Shown: one piece after another, positions 6,132 to 13,165 of the stretch
Layout of the letters: every line of letters starts with the position of its first letter
How positions within the stretch are numbered: the first letter of the stretch is position 1
NCBI GenBank assembly: GCA_031119595.1
Contig: JAVHXX010000035.1
Location: 1-16,630 of the forward strand
Direction of reading: 5' to 3'
DNA: 16,630 nt
DNA from: Patulibacter sp.
Lineage (GTDB): Bacteria > Actinomycetota > Thermoleophilia > Solirubrobacterales > Solirubrobacteraceae
Notes under the pieces: model-generated
Database searches by the model: none
Seen by the model: only the letters and a program-made list of their open reading frames with translations
Told to the model about the DNA's origin: nothing
Made by a program: the position numbers and the translations under genes

Positions 6132-7583
6132 GTGGGACTGAACCCGGCCGAACGCATCGACGGACTCATCGGGGACGGGCTCGAGCGCACGATCCGCGCC
6201 CGCCACCGGCGACGGCTCGCGAAGGCCGGACGCGCGGAACAGTTCGACCCGCCGCAGGACGGCGCGCTGTGGGCGGCGGGCGACCCGGCGCCGCGGGACG
6301 GGTCGGCGCTCGAGGTCCTCATCGACGGGGCGCAGGCGCTGCCGCGGATCGCTGAGCTGCTCGAGGGCGCGCGGTCGAGCGTGCACATCGCCGGCTGGCA
6401 CGTGACGCCGCACTTCGGTCTGACCCGCCACCACGAGACCCGTGCGCTGCGCGATCTCCTCGGCGACCTGGCCGAGCGGATCGACGTGCGCGTGCTGCTC
6501 TGGGCCGGCGCCCCGGTGCCGGTCTTCACGCCGAGCCGGGCCGAGGTGCGCGCCGTGCGCGACGAACTCCTCCGCGGGACGAAGGTGCAGGTCGAACTCG
6601 ATGCGCACGAACGCCCGATGCACTGCCATCACGAGAAGCTCGTCCTCGTCGACGGCGAGGTGGCGACGGTCGGCGGGATCGACCTCACCTCGCTGACCCA
6701 CGATCGGTTCGACGCGAGCGACCACGGCGTGCGCGGCCACACCGGCTGGCACGACGTCGCCACGCAGCTCCGCGGTCCGGCCGTCGCCGACGTCGCCGCA
6801 CATTTCGCCGCGCGGTGGGAGGCGAACACGGGCGACACGCTCGAGCCGGTCGCACCCCCGGCGGCGGGCGGTGACCACACGGTCCAGATCGTGCGCACCG
6901 TGCCCGAGAAGATCTACGACTTCGAACCGCACGGCGACTTCCGCATCCTCGAGAGCTACGTCCGCGCGCTGCGCTCCGCCGAGCGGTTCGTCTACCTCGA
7001 GAGCCAGTTCCTGTGGTCTGCGGACGTCGTCCGGATCCTCGCGGACAAGCTGCGCACGCCGCCGTCGGACGACTTCCGGGTGGTCGTGCTGCTGCCCGCC
7101 GATCCTGCGAACGGGGCGGACACGACCCGTGGCCAGCTCGGGGTGCTCGCCGAGGCCGACGCCGGCACCGACCGCTTCCTCGCGACGACGATCTCGCAGC
7201 TGAGCGGACAGCTCCACGGACCGCTGTACGTGCACGCGAAGGTGGGCATCGTCGACGACACCTGGCTCACCGTCGGGTCCGCCAACCTCAACGAGCACTC
7301 GTTCTTCAACGACACGGAGGTGAACGTGGTCTCGTGCGATCCGGCGCTCGTCCGTGAGACGCGCCTGCGCCTGTGGGCCGAGCACCTCGAGCGGTCGGTC
7401 GACGACGTCTCCGGCGACCCCGTGCGTGTGATCGACGACCTCTGGTGGCCGATCGCGCGCGAGCAGGCCGAGCGCCACGACCGCGGCGCACCGCGGACGC
7501 ACCGGCTCTCGGCCCTTCCGGGCGTGTCGCGACGGTCGGCAGGGCTGCTGGGCCCGCTCGACAGCCTCATGGTCGACGGCTGA
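6132..7583 (+). CDS. Phospholipase D-family protein with two HKD motifs
   Basis: The 483-residue protein contains two complete HxK(x)4D motifs, H167-K169-D174 followed by GGIDL, and H368-K370-D375 followed by GSANLN. The two catalytic histidines of the PLD superfamily are therefore both present. Family members transfer or hydrolyse phosphatidyl groups (phospholipase D, cardiolipin synthase, phosphatidylserine synthase). The exact reaction cannot be read from sequence. No signal peptide or transmembrane helix is visible: the N-terminus is charged (residues 16-33 include RTIRARHRRRLAKAGR), unlike classic membrane-anchored cardiolipin synthases, so it is probably cytoplasmic or peripheral. The GTG at 6132 is chosen because it fits the leaderless geometry. 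The neighbouring divergent lipid kinase makes phosphatidic-acid-type products, which suggests a shared role in phospholipid turnover (inference). Confidence 0.92.
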   Translation: MGLNPAERIDGLIGDGLERTIRARHRRRLAKAGRAEQFDPPQDGALWAAGDPAPRDGSALEVLIDGAQALPRIAELLEGARSSVHIAGWHVTPHFGLTRHHETRALRDLLGDLAERIDVRVLLWAGAPVPVFTPSRAEVRAVRDELLRGTKVQVELDAHERPMHCHHEKLVLVDGEVATVGGIDLTSLTHDRFDASDHGVRGHTGWHDVATQLRGPAVADVAAHFAARWEANTGDTLEPVAPPAAGGDHTVQIVRTVPEKIYDFEPHGDFRILESYVRALRSAERFVYLESQFLWSADVVRILADKLRTPPSDDFRVVVLLPADPANGADTTRGQLGVLAEADAGTDRFLATTISQLSGQLHGPLYVHAKVGIVDDTWLTVGSANLNEHSFFNDTEVNVVSCDPALVRETRLRLWAEHLERSVDDVSGDPVRVIDDLWWPIAREQAERHDRGAPRTHRLSALPGVSRRSAGLLGPLDSLMVDG

Positions 7584-7700
7584 CGCGACGACGCACCGAT
7601 GTCCCCCCGTGGGCGAAGTCGTCTGCGGTCCGTACCTCCCGCTCAGCAGGGGAAAAGCCCAGTCGGAGACGGCGGGTTTCCGGTGCGTCGATCGGCGCGG

Positions 7701-7730
7701 TTGCAGGTCCGAGGAGGCCGGGCGTAGCGT
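7701..7730 (+). promoter_or_regulatory. Promoter of the DyP peroxidase operon
   Basis: TTGCAG (7701-7706) and TAGCGT (7725-7730) are separated by 18 bp. Transcription would start about 2-3 nt before the ATG at 7740, giving a nearly leaderless message. The GAGGAGG at 7711-7717 is 22 nt from the ATG, too far to act as a ribosome site. The rest of the 156-bp spacer after the PLD gene shows nothing distinctive. Confidence 0.55.
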
Positions 7731-7739
7731 CGTCGCGCC

Positions 7740-8357
7740 ATGACTGCCGTCACCACACCGGTCCTCTCGGAGACGGGCACCGGCACACCGCCGGGCAACG
7801 TCGACGGGCAGGCGATCGCCATCACCGTCTTCTCCACCGTGAAGCGCTGGGGGCGCGCCTGGCTCCCGGTGCTGTTCCTCGAACCGAAGCTGCTCCCGCA
7901 GACCCTCGGCACGCTCGAGAAGCTCTCCTTCATCCACTTCGCGCGGTGGTCGATGGTGACCGAACTCGCCTGGAACGGGGCTCCGCAGCCCAAGACGAGG
8001 CTGCGCCGCCCGCACCTCTACTTCGAGAGCAACTTCAACGGCGGCTGGGAGGAGTACATCGACGCCTTCTCCTACGTGCTCCGTGAGGGGATGGCCGCCT
8101 TCTGGGGCAGCTCGTACGGCTTCCCGGGCGCCGTGCCGCCGGGCCCGTTCAAGGACTACATCAAGACCAGCGACCGTCGGCTGGAGGCGAGCCACTTCTA
8201 CTCGGCCTACGCCGACTCGACGGTGACGATCGTCAAGCAGGCGCTCGAACTCGACGGCCTCGTCGCCGACCTCCGCGAGCGCGCCGCCGAGCTCTCCCCC
8301 GAACAGTTCAAGGCCGAGTTCTCGGCGCTCCTCGCGAAGGGCCAGCGATGCCTCTAG
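7740..8357 (+). CDS. HFARW-motif protein A, first gene of the DyP operon (function unknown)
   Basis: This 205-residue protein has no signal peptide or membrane helix. It is a diverged paralogue of the next gene product. Both share FIHFARW/THFARW (here 64-70), a following strand pair around RPHLYFESNFNGGWEEYIDAF (90-110), S/L-x-FYSAY (here 153-157), then 'STV' (160-162), and a C-terminal LSPEQFKAEFSALL (185-198). The H to F spacing between the two main motifs is 87 residues here and 86 in the paralogue. The pattern resembles uncharacterised proteins that I recall encoded beside or fused to DyP-type peroxidases, possibly with a ferredoxin-like (dimeric alpha/beta barrel) fold. The name and role are not established. 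Compared with its paralogue it has extra residues 1-22 and Trp-rich segments (W37, W41, W70, W78, W103, W122). It overlaps the next gene by 10 bp. Confidence 0.72.
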   Translation: MTAVTTPVLSETGTGTPPGNVDGQAIAITVFSTVKRWGRAWLPVLFLEPKLLPQTLGTLEKLSFIHFARWSMVTELAWNGAPQPKTRLRRPHLYFESNFNGGWEEYIDAFSYVLREGMAAFWGSSYGFPGAVPPGPFKDYIKTSDRRLEASHFYSAYADSTVTIVKQALELDGLVADLRERAAELSPEQFKAEFSALLAKGQRCL

Positions 8358-8959
8358 GGATCCCCGGGCCGCGGGCCCTCCGCACCCAGCTCGCCGACAC
8401 GGTCCGGGCCATCGCCGACACGAACCGTGCAGGACAGGCTTACGGCTTCCTCGCGATCACCCCGATCAAGCCGGGCCACGCCGAGGCCCTGCGCGCCCTG
8501 CTCGCCACGATCGACGCGGGCCCGAGCCCGTTCTCGCGGCTGCCGCGCACCCACTTCGCGCGCTGGGTCGTGCTCACCGACTTCTTCACCGGCGACGCCT
8601 ACCAGCCCGCTGACGAGGACCACCTCGGCTGCGAGTACCTCATCTTCTCGGCCTGCTTCGACGGCGACCGCGACTCCTACCTCGAGGACCTCACCGCGGA
8701 GATCGCGGACGAGCTCGACGAGATCTACGACCACTGCATCGGCGTGCGCAGCAACGACCCCACCGACGTCGCCCGGTACCTCGTCCACAACCAGATCGAC
8801 TGCGGCCTGTTCTACAGCGCCTACCCGCACACGACGGTCGCCGAGGTCCGGCGGGTCGTCGCCCAGCGGACGGCTCTGCGGGCGCTCGCCGTCGCCCAGT
8901 ACGACCTCACCCCCGAGGAGCTGCAGGCGCAGTTCGTCGACCAGCTCGGAGCCGCATGA
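8348..8959 (+). CDS. HFARW-motif protein B, second gene of the DyP operon (function unknown)
   Basis: The 203-residue predicted cytoplasmic protein is a paralogue of the preceding gene product. It contains a strand AYGFLAITPIKPGHAEALRALLATI (31-55, a ferredoxin-like start), RTHFARWVVL (67-76), CEYLIFSACFDGDRDSYLEDL (95-115), a helix leading to DEIYDHCIG (124-132), DCGLFYSAYPHTTVAEV (151-167) and LTPEELQAQFVDQL (187-200). The layout suggests a dimeric alpha/beta-barrel-type fold, the same broad fold class as DyP and chlorite dismutase domains. This is an inference. No haem-ligand motif is certain, but H70 in HFARW is strictly shared with protein A. The ATG at 8348 lies inside the end of gene A and is preceded by GAAGGG. 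Its stop overlaps the peroxidase start as ATGA, so translation is probably coupled. Confidence 0.75.
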   Translation: MPLGIPGPRALRTQLADTVRAIADTNRAGQAYGFLAITPIKPGHAEALRALLATIDAGPSPFSRLPRTHFARWVVLTDFFTGDAYQPADEDHLGCEYLIFSACFDGDRDSYLEDLTAEIADELDEIYDHCIGVRSNDPTDVARYLVHNQIDCGLFYSAYPHTTVAEVRRVVAQRTALRALAVAQYDLTPEELQAQFVDQLGAA

Positions 8960-10338
8960 CCACCGCGACCGCCACGACCCTCGACCTCGCCGACATCCAG
9001 GGCGACATCCTCCGGGCCTACGGCAATGCCTACGCGTCCACGACCTACGTGTTCGTGCGCATCGGTGATGCGACCGCGGGCGGCGCGTGGCTCGCCGGCC
9101 TCGCCGACCAGATCACGAACGCGGAGCCATGGGCCGACGGCAAGCCGGGCAGTCACCTGAACGTGGCCCTGACCTGCGCCGGCCTCACGGCCCTCGGGCT
9201 CCCGGACGACGTCATCGGCAGCTTCAGCGCGGAGTTCCGAGCCGGGATGGCGGGCCGCGCCGAGCGCCTCGGCGACATCGGCCGCAACGCTCCGGACCGG
9301 TGGGACGACGGCCTCGGCACCGGCGCGGCACACGTGCTGGTCACGGTGAACGCCCTCGACGAGCCACACCTCGGCCGGGCCCTCGCGGACCTGCGTGCCG
9401 AGGTCGCGCGGCACGGCCACGAGATCGTCGTCGAGCAGGCGGCGCACACCCTGCCGGGATCCCGGGAGCACTTCGGGTTCGCGGACGGCTTCGCCCAGCC
9501 GGCGATCGAGGGCGCCACCGACGACAGGGCCGCCGGCGGCGGCGTGCCGCTGAGGGGCGGCCGGTGGCGGCCGTTCGCGCCGGGGGAGTTCATCCTCGGC
9601 TACCCGGACGAGGACACGACCCTCGATCCGGAGCGGCGCCTGCCGAGCGCCCCGACCGACCCGCTCGGCCGCAACGGCACGTACATGGTGTGGCGCAAGC
9701 TCCACCAGGACGTGGCCGCGTTCCGCGACACCATCAGCACCGCTGCCCGGCACTTCGAGGACGGCGACGAGGCGAAGCTGCGCGCGAAGGTCGTCGGGCG
9801 CTGGGAGAACGGGTCGCCGCTGGTGACCCACCCGGACGCGCCCGCCACCGACTTCGACGGCGCCGCCGCCGGCGCGAACGACTTCCGATACCACGGCCCG
9901 GACCAACACGGCGCGAAGTGCCCGATCGGCGCACACGTGCGTCGCTCCAACCCGCGCGACTCGATCGGCTGGGAGGGGCGCCTCACGTACCGCCACCGGA
10001 TCATCCGGCGCGGCATGCCCTACGGCGACCCGCTCCCGGTCGGCGCCGCGGACGACGGCGAGGAGCGCGGACTCGTGTTCGCGTGCTTCAACGCGAGCAT
10101 CTCGCGGCAGTTCGAGGCGATCCAGGTGCAGTGGCTGAACGACGGCAACGTGTTCGGCCTCGGGCACGACGCCGACTTCCTCATGGGCGGCATCGCCGAG
10201 GGCGGCAGCATGGTGGTGCAGGGCGAATGCCCGTTCTACCTCGGACCGCAGAAGCCGTTCGTGACGGTGCGTGGTGGCGAATACCTCTTCGTGCCGGGCA
10301 TCGCCGCGCTGCGCGCCATCGCGACCTGGCCCCGCTGA
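8956..10338 (+). CDS. DyP-type haem peroxidase
   Basis: The 460-residue protein has the defining DyP motif GFADG (174-178) with the catalytic Asp D177. A probable proximal haem ligand is H327 in GAHVRRSNPR, and the distal Arg is probably R351 in RIIRRGMPYG. The C-terminal part (FACFNASISRQFEAIQVQWLNDG, 375-397) is also typical. These enzymes use hydrogen peroxide to oxidise dyes, phenolics or metal ions. The natural substrate here is unknown. The length puts it in the longer class of DyPs. There is no Tat or Sec signal, so it should stay in the cytoplasm, and the C-terminus (ALRAIATWPR) shows no obvious encapsulin-cargo extension. The gene is third in the operon, ATGA-overlapped with the paralogue pair. 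A GGAG (8948-8951) lies close upstream. There is no clear terminator before the next gene, 38 bp on. Confidence 0.95.
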   Translation: MTTATATTLDLADIQGDILRAYGNAYASTTYVFVRIGDATAGGAWLAGLADQITNAEPWADGKPGSHLNVALTCAGLTALGLPDDVIGSFSAEFRAGMAGRAERLGDIGRNAPDRWDDGLGTGAAHVLVTVNALDEPHLGRALADLRAEVARHGHEIVVEQAAHTLPGSREHFGFADGFAQPAIEGATDDRAAGGGVPLRGGRWRPFAPGEFILGYPDEDTTLDPERRLPSAPTDPLGRNGTYMVWRKLHQDVAAFRDTISTAARHFEDGDEAKLRAKVVGRWENGSPLVTHPDAPATDFDGAAAGANDFRYHGPDQHGAKCPIGAHVRRSNPRDSIGWEGRLTYRHRIIRRGMPYGDPLPVGAADDGEERGLVFACFNASISRQFEAIQVQWLNDGNVFGLGHDADFLMGGIAEGGSMVVQGECPFYLGPQKPFVTVRGGEYLFVPGIAALRAIATWPR

Positions 10339-10376
10339 CGGCGGCGCCATCGGCGCGGCACCGGCAAGATGGGCCG

Positions 10377-11138
10377 GTGCCCCGGGACCTCGTCCAGCGC
10401 TTCCAGCTCGCCCGCCGCGATCCGCAGCTCGCCGTCCTCGAGGGGTTTCACGCCCTCAAGCACGCCGCGCGGTTCGGGGCCGAGCTCGGGCCCATCGCAA
10501 CGACCGATCCGGATGGCCTCGCCGAGCTCGCCGCGTCCCTGGCGCCGGACGTCGCCGCCACGCTCGCGAGGGCGGAGATCGTCGACCCCGAGGTGCTCGG
10601 GTCACTGGCGCCGCGCGCACCGCGCACCGGCGTCATGGCGATCGCCGCCCGCCCGACGGTCGACCTGGCGGCGGTCCTCGCGGATGCACGCCCGGCGCCG
10701 ATCGTGCTGCTCGAGGACCCGCGCACGATGGGCAACATGGGGGCCTGCGTCCGCGTGGCCGCCGGCGCCGGCGCCGCCGCCGTCCTCACGACCGGGACCA
10801 CCGATCCGTGGCAGCCCGACGCGATCCGCGGCGCCGCCGGCCTGCACTTCGCGCTGCCCGTCGCGCGCCTCGACCGGCCACTGCCGCCCCTGGGCGAGCG
10901 GCCGCTGCTCGCCATCGACCCCGAGGGCGACGACCTCGATCCCGCGCGCCTGCCTTCCCGCGCGATCCTCGCCTTCGGCACGGAGCGCCACGGTCTCACG
11001 GACGACCTCCTCGCCGCCACCGACGCCCACATCCGGATCCCGATGGAACCGGGCGTCTCGAGTCTCAACCTCGCGACCTCGGTGGCCGCAGTGCTCTACG
11101 CCTGGCGGCTCGCCGCGGGCCCGCCCGGACACGACTAG
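10377..11138 (+). CDS. SpoU/TrmH-family RNA 2'-O-methyltransferase
   Basis: The 253-residue protein has an N-terminal substrate-binding-like region (LAVLEGFHALKHAARFG, 18-34) and a C-terminal SPOUT knot domain with all three motifs: NMGACVRVAAGAG (120-132, motif 1 with its Asn and catalytic Arg126), FGTERHGL (200-207, motif 2) and IPMEPGVSSLNLATS (221-235, motif 3). Such enzymes transfer a methyl group from S-adenosylmethionine to a ribose 2'-OH in rRNA or tRNA. The target nucleotide cannot be assigned. The GTG start at 10377 gives the expected N-terminus (MPRDLVQRFQLARRDPQL). A -10-like CAAGAT (10365-10370) lies 6 nt upstream and there is no Shine-Dalgarno site, so it may have its own leaderless transcript besides read-through from the peroxidase operon. 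The gene is convergent with the hydroxyacid dehydrogenase gene. Confidence 0.9.
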   Translation: MPRDLVQRFQLARRDPQLAVLEGFHALKHAARFGAELGPIATTDPDGLAELAASLAPDVAATLARAEIVDPEVLGSLAPRAPRTGVMAIAARPTVDLAAVLADARPAPIVLLEDPRTMGNMGACVRVAAGAGAAAVLTTGTTDPWQPDAIRGAAGLHFALPVARLDRPLPPLGERPLLAIDPEGDDLDPARLPSRAILAFGTERHGLTDDLLAATDAHIRIPMEPGVSSLNLATSVAAVLYAWRLAAGPPGHD

Positions 11139-11230
11139 CCGGTCGGATCCATGGTGGTGGCGTCGAGGGGTGTCCCGTGGAGCTCGGGCCACGCGTTCCT
11201 CCGCAACGGCATCACCGCGTCGCGATCAAC

Positions 11231-11257
11231 GTGGCCCGTCAGGCGCTGACGGGCCAC
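11231..11257. terminator. Bidirectional terminator hairpin between convergent genes
   Basis: A perfect 12-bp inverted repeat has arms GTGGCCCGTCAG (11231-11242) and CTGACGGGCCAC (11246-11257) and a 3-nt loop. It spans the stop codon of the minus-strand dehydrogenase gene (complement 11241-11239) and lies 92 bp after the methyltransferase stop. There is no T tract on either side. It could end transcription from both directions. Nothing else is evident in 11139-11230. Confidence 0.7.
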
Positions 11258-12162
11258 GGCATCGCGTTGCCGCCCAGCGCCGCCAGCAGATTCGCGACGG
11301 CACGGTCGGCCATGGCCTCCCGTGCCCGGTGCGTCGCCGACCCGATGTGCGGCAGGACGATGAGGTTCGGGGCGGCGAGCAGGGGATCGTCAGCCGGGAG
11401 CGGCTCGGGGTCGGTCACGTCAAGCGCGGCGGCCGAGAGGTGCCCGCTGTGGAGTGCGCCGGCCACCGCGACCTGGTCGACCAGGCCGCCGCGGGCCGTG
11501 TTCACGAGGATGCCGCCGGCTGGCATCGCGGCGAGCGCCGCGGCGTCGACGATCCGGCGGGTGGTGCCGGTGAGCGGGGCGTGGAGGGAGAGGACGTTCG
11601 CGTCGGCGAGCGCCGTGTGGAGATCGTCACCGCGGCCCACGAACCGCACCTCCATCCCGAACGCTGCGGCACGCTCGCCGACCGCGCGGCCGATGCGCCC
11701 GGCGCCCAGGATGCACAGGCGCGCGCCGCGGAGCTCGAAGCCGAGGAAGCCCGTCGGGTTCCAGGTGCGCCAGGCGCCTTCGCGCACATTCGCCTCGGCC
11801 TGGGGCAGGTGGCGCGCCGCGGCGAGCAGGAGGGCCATCGCGAGGTCGGCGGTGGCGTCGGTGAGGACATCCGGGGTGTTGCCGACCGAGACACCGTGCC
11901 TGGCCGCGGCGGCGAGGTCGACGTTGTCGGTGCCGACGGCATAGACCGCGATCGCCCGGAGCCGCGGTGCCGCGGCGAGGAGGGTGTCGTCGACGCGGTC
12001 CTCGAGGGTGCAGAGGAGCGCGTCCGCCTCGGCGACGAGCGCACGGAGCTCTGCCGCGGACGGCGGCAGCGGCTCGGCGCGGACGTGCACGTCGTGACCG
12101 GCGTCGACGAGCCGGCCGAGCGCCGGGCCCGGCAGCGCGCGCGTGACGACGACCCGCGCCAT
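11239..12162 (-). CDS. D-isomer-specific 2-hydroxyacid dehydrogenase
   Basis: The 307-residue protein has the split catalytic and nucleotide-binding layout of the family. The dinucleotide motif GAGRIG is at 153-158. The catalytic triad is R224 (in NTARGGLVD), E253 (in DPEPLP) and H272 (in LPHIGS). It interconverts a 2-keto acid and a D-2-hydroxyacid with NAD(P)H. The substrate is unknown (phosphoglycerate-, glyoxylate- or phosphoerythronate-type enzymes share these motifs). R177 just after the second strand of the cofactor domain (VRFVGRGDD) hints at NADP(H). The stretch from there to ALADANVLSLHAPL appears about a dozen residues shorter than usual. The ATG at 12162 gives the normal N-terminus, though the frame is open further upstream. 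The gene is 16 nt downstream of the threonine-kinase gene, so they are probably one operon. The stop codon is inside a terminator hairpin. Confidence 0.9.
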   Translation of the reverse strand: MARVVVTRALPGPALGRLVDAGHDVHVRAEPLPPSAAELRALVAEADALLCTLEDRVDDTLLAAAPRLRAIAVYAVGTDNVDLAAAARHGVSVGNTPDVLTDATADLAMALLLAAARHLPQAEANVREGAWRTWNPTGFLGFELRGARLCILGAGRIGRAVGERAAAFGMEVRFVGRGDDLHTALADANVLSLHAPLTGTTRRIVDAAALAAMPAGGILVNTARGGLVDQVAVAGALHSGHLSAAALDVTDPEPLPADDPLLAAPNLIVLPHIGSATHRAREAMADRAVANLLAALGGNAMPWPVSA

Positions 12163-12178
12163 CAGTGACTGGCACCCG

Positions 12179-13072
12179 TCATGGCGTGGGGGAGGCCGGC
12201 GTGGCGACGACGTCGGCGATCGTGCCGTGCGGCAGGGCGGGCAGTAGGTCGCCCACAGCCTGCCCGGCGGCCTCGCTGGCGTGCGCGCCCGCGAAGAGGA
12301 CCCCGCAGACGGTGCCCGAATGCCCGACGCACAGCCCGGCGCCGCCGACCAGGTCGAGGGCCGGCAGGAGCTCGGCGAGCAGACGGTTCGGTGTCGCGAC
12401 GTCGTTGAGGAGGCTCGAGCGCGTGGCCTGGGCGGCGAACGCCTCGGCGTCCCGCGCCCCGACCGCGCGGTCGAGGCAGTCGAGGAGATCGGCGTACTCG
12501 GTGGCGTGCCGCGGGTCGGTCGGGGCACCCGAGCGGCCGGTCTCCCGCTGCTCGCGCGGCACGAACATCGCGATGTGGAACTGCGGCCACCACGCCCAGC
12601 GACGCAGCCGCGCGCCGGTGAGCTGGTCCACGACCGCGAGTCCGTCGAACATCACGCCGTCGGTCGGTTCGATCGAGGCAGCGAGGCGCGCCAGCGTGAG
12701 GGCATCGAGCTCGACGTCGTGGGCGGCCGCGAGCGCCCGGACCGTCGCGACGACATCGGCGGTGCTCGACGCGAGCCCGCGGGCTGCGGGGAGGTCGGAC
12801 GCGTGCTCGACGACGATCCGCTGCGGCGAGAGCTCGAGCAGCTCGACGGCGAGCGCGAGTGCGCGCCGGGCCTTCCACATCGCCGGCGACAGGCCGGCGA
12901 TCGTGGTGCGGGAGGCCGGCGCGGTCCGCACGGAGACCCGCGACCCGCGGTCGATCGGACAGGTCACGTGGAACCGTTGCCCACCCGGCAGCACGCCCTG
13001 CGCGAGTTCGCCGCAGGTGCCGGCGGCCGATGCGATCGCCGCGCGCGGCCTCGCCTGCGTGGTCACCTGCAT
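12179..13072 (-). CDS. pduX: GHMP-family kinase, PduX-like L-threonine kinase
   Basis: The 297-residue protein has the GHMP kinase order: N-terminal GTCGELAQGVLPGGQRFHVTCPID (18-41), the ATP-binding P-x3-GLASSTAD loop (95-106, replacing the common GLGSSAA), SIEPTDGVMFDG (133-144) and a C-terminal GGAGLCVGHSGTVCGVLF (243-260). The combination of 'CGELxQG', 'TCPID', 'ASSTAD', 'EPTD' and 'HSGxVxGVL' is characteristic of PduX. PduX phosphorylates L-threonine to L-threonine-O-3-phosphate, which is then used to make the aminopropanol arm of cobalamin. No other cobalamin gene lies in the window, so the role here is by homology only. The ATG at 13072 is preceded 6 nt upstream by TAGACT, suggesting a leaderless transcript. 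A hydroxyacid dehydrogenase follows in the same direction. It is divergent from the DUF2625-apt pair. Confidence 0.82.
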   Translation of the reverse strand: MQVTTQARPRAAIASAAGTCGELAQGVLPGGQRFHVTCPIDRGSRVSVRTAPASRTTIAGLSPAMWKARRALALAVELLELSPQRIVVEHASDLPAARGLASSTADVVATVRALAAAHDVELDALTLARLAASIEPTDGVMFDGLAVVDQLTGARLRRWAWWPQFHIAMFVPREQRETGRSGAPTDPRHATEYADLLDCLDRAVGARDAEAFAAQATRSSLLNDVATPNRLLAELLPALDLVGGAGLCVGHSGTVCGVLFAGAHASEAAGQAVGDLLPALPHGTIADVVATPASPTP

Positions 13073-13078
13073 CGGCCG

Positions 13079-13084
13079 AGTCTA
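13079..13084 (-). promoter_or_regulatory. Candidate -10 of the PduX-like kinase gene
   Basis: On the complement, bases 13084-13079 read TAGACT (TAnnnT), 6 nt before the ATG at 13072. No -35 or Shine-Dalgarno is visible. The transcript should begin at or next to the start codon and is predicted to cover both the kinase and dehydrogenase genes. Confidence 0.45.
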
Positions 13085-13152
13085 CGCCGCGGACGCGATC
13101 CGGCGGGCACGTGGGCGGGCCGACGCAGGCGAGGCACGCGGGCCCGGTCCGT

Positions 13153-13158
13153 CATCAT
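13153..13158 (+). promoter_or_regulatory. Weak candidate -10 for the DUF2625-apt operon
   Basis: CATCAT lies 7 nt before the GTG at 13166, the same spacing as TACACT before the TetR gene and TAGGCT before the GNAT gene. It departs from TAnnnT at the first base. It overlaps an alternative ATG start at 13157. Confidence 0.25.
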
Positions 13159-13165
13159 GGAGGGC

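Noticed and set aside
6015..8195. A 726-codon open frame antisense to the PLD gene and the first DyP-operon gene
   Set aside because: The opposite strand encodes a protein with two intact HKD motifs. The antisense translation is low-complexity Arg/Asp/Val-rich and matches no family. Long antisense frames are expected in DNA with GC-rich third positions.
8956..10338. Encapsulin nanocompartment system
   Set aside because: DyP enzymes are classic encapsulin cargo, but there is no encapsulin gene in the window and no extra C-terminal targeting tail on this enzyme.
8821..10350. A 509-codon open frame antisense to the DyP peroxidase
   Set aside because: Same GC-frame effect. The plus strand has the GFADG and proximal His motifs. 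The antisense product is a run of Arg/Ala/Val without domains.
9087..10376. Open frame upstream of and joined to the SpoU methyltransferase
   Set aside because: It lies wholly over the DyP gene out of frame and shows no domain. The methyltransferase begins at GTG 10377.
10369..12168. A 599-codon plus-strand frame across the methyltransferase and the dehydrogenase
   Set aside because: It is out of frame with the SPOUT motifs and antisense to the dehydrogenase, and the translation is Ser/Arg/Pro-rich noise.
12163..12528. Upstream extension of the hydroxyacid dehydrogenase frame (to 429 codons)
   Set aside because: The extra 122 codons overlap the PduX-like gene in another frame and are Arg/Ser/Pro-rich. 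The family N-terminus starts at the ATG at 12162.
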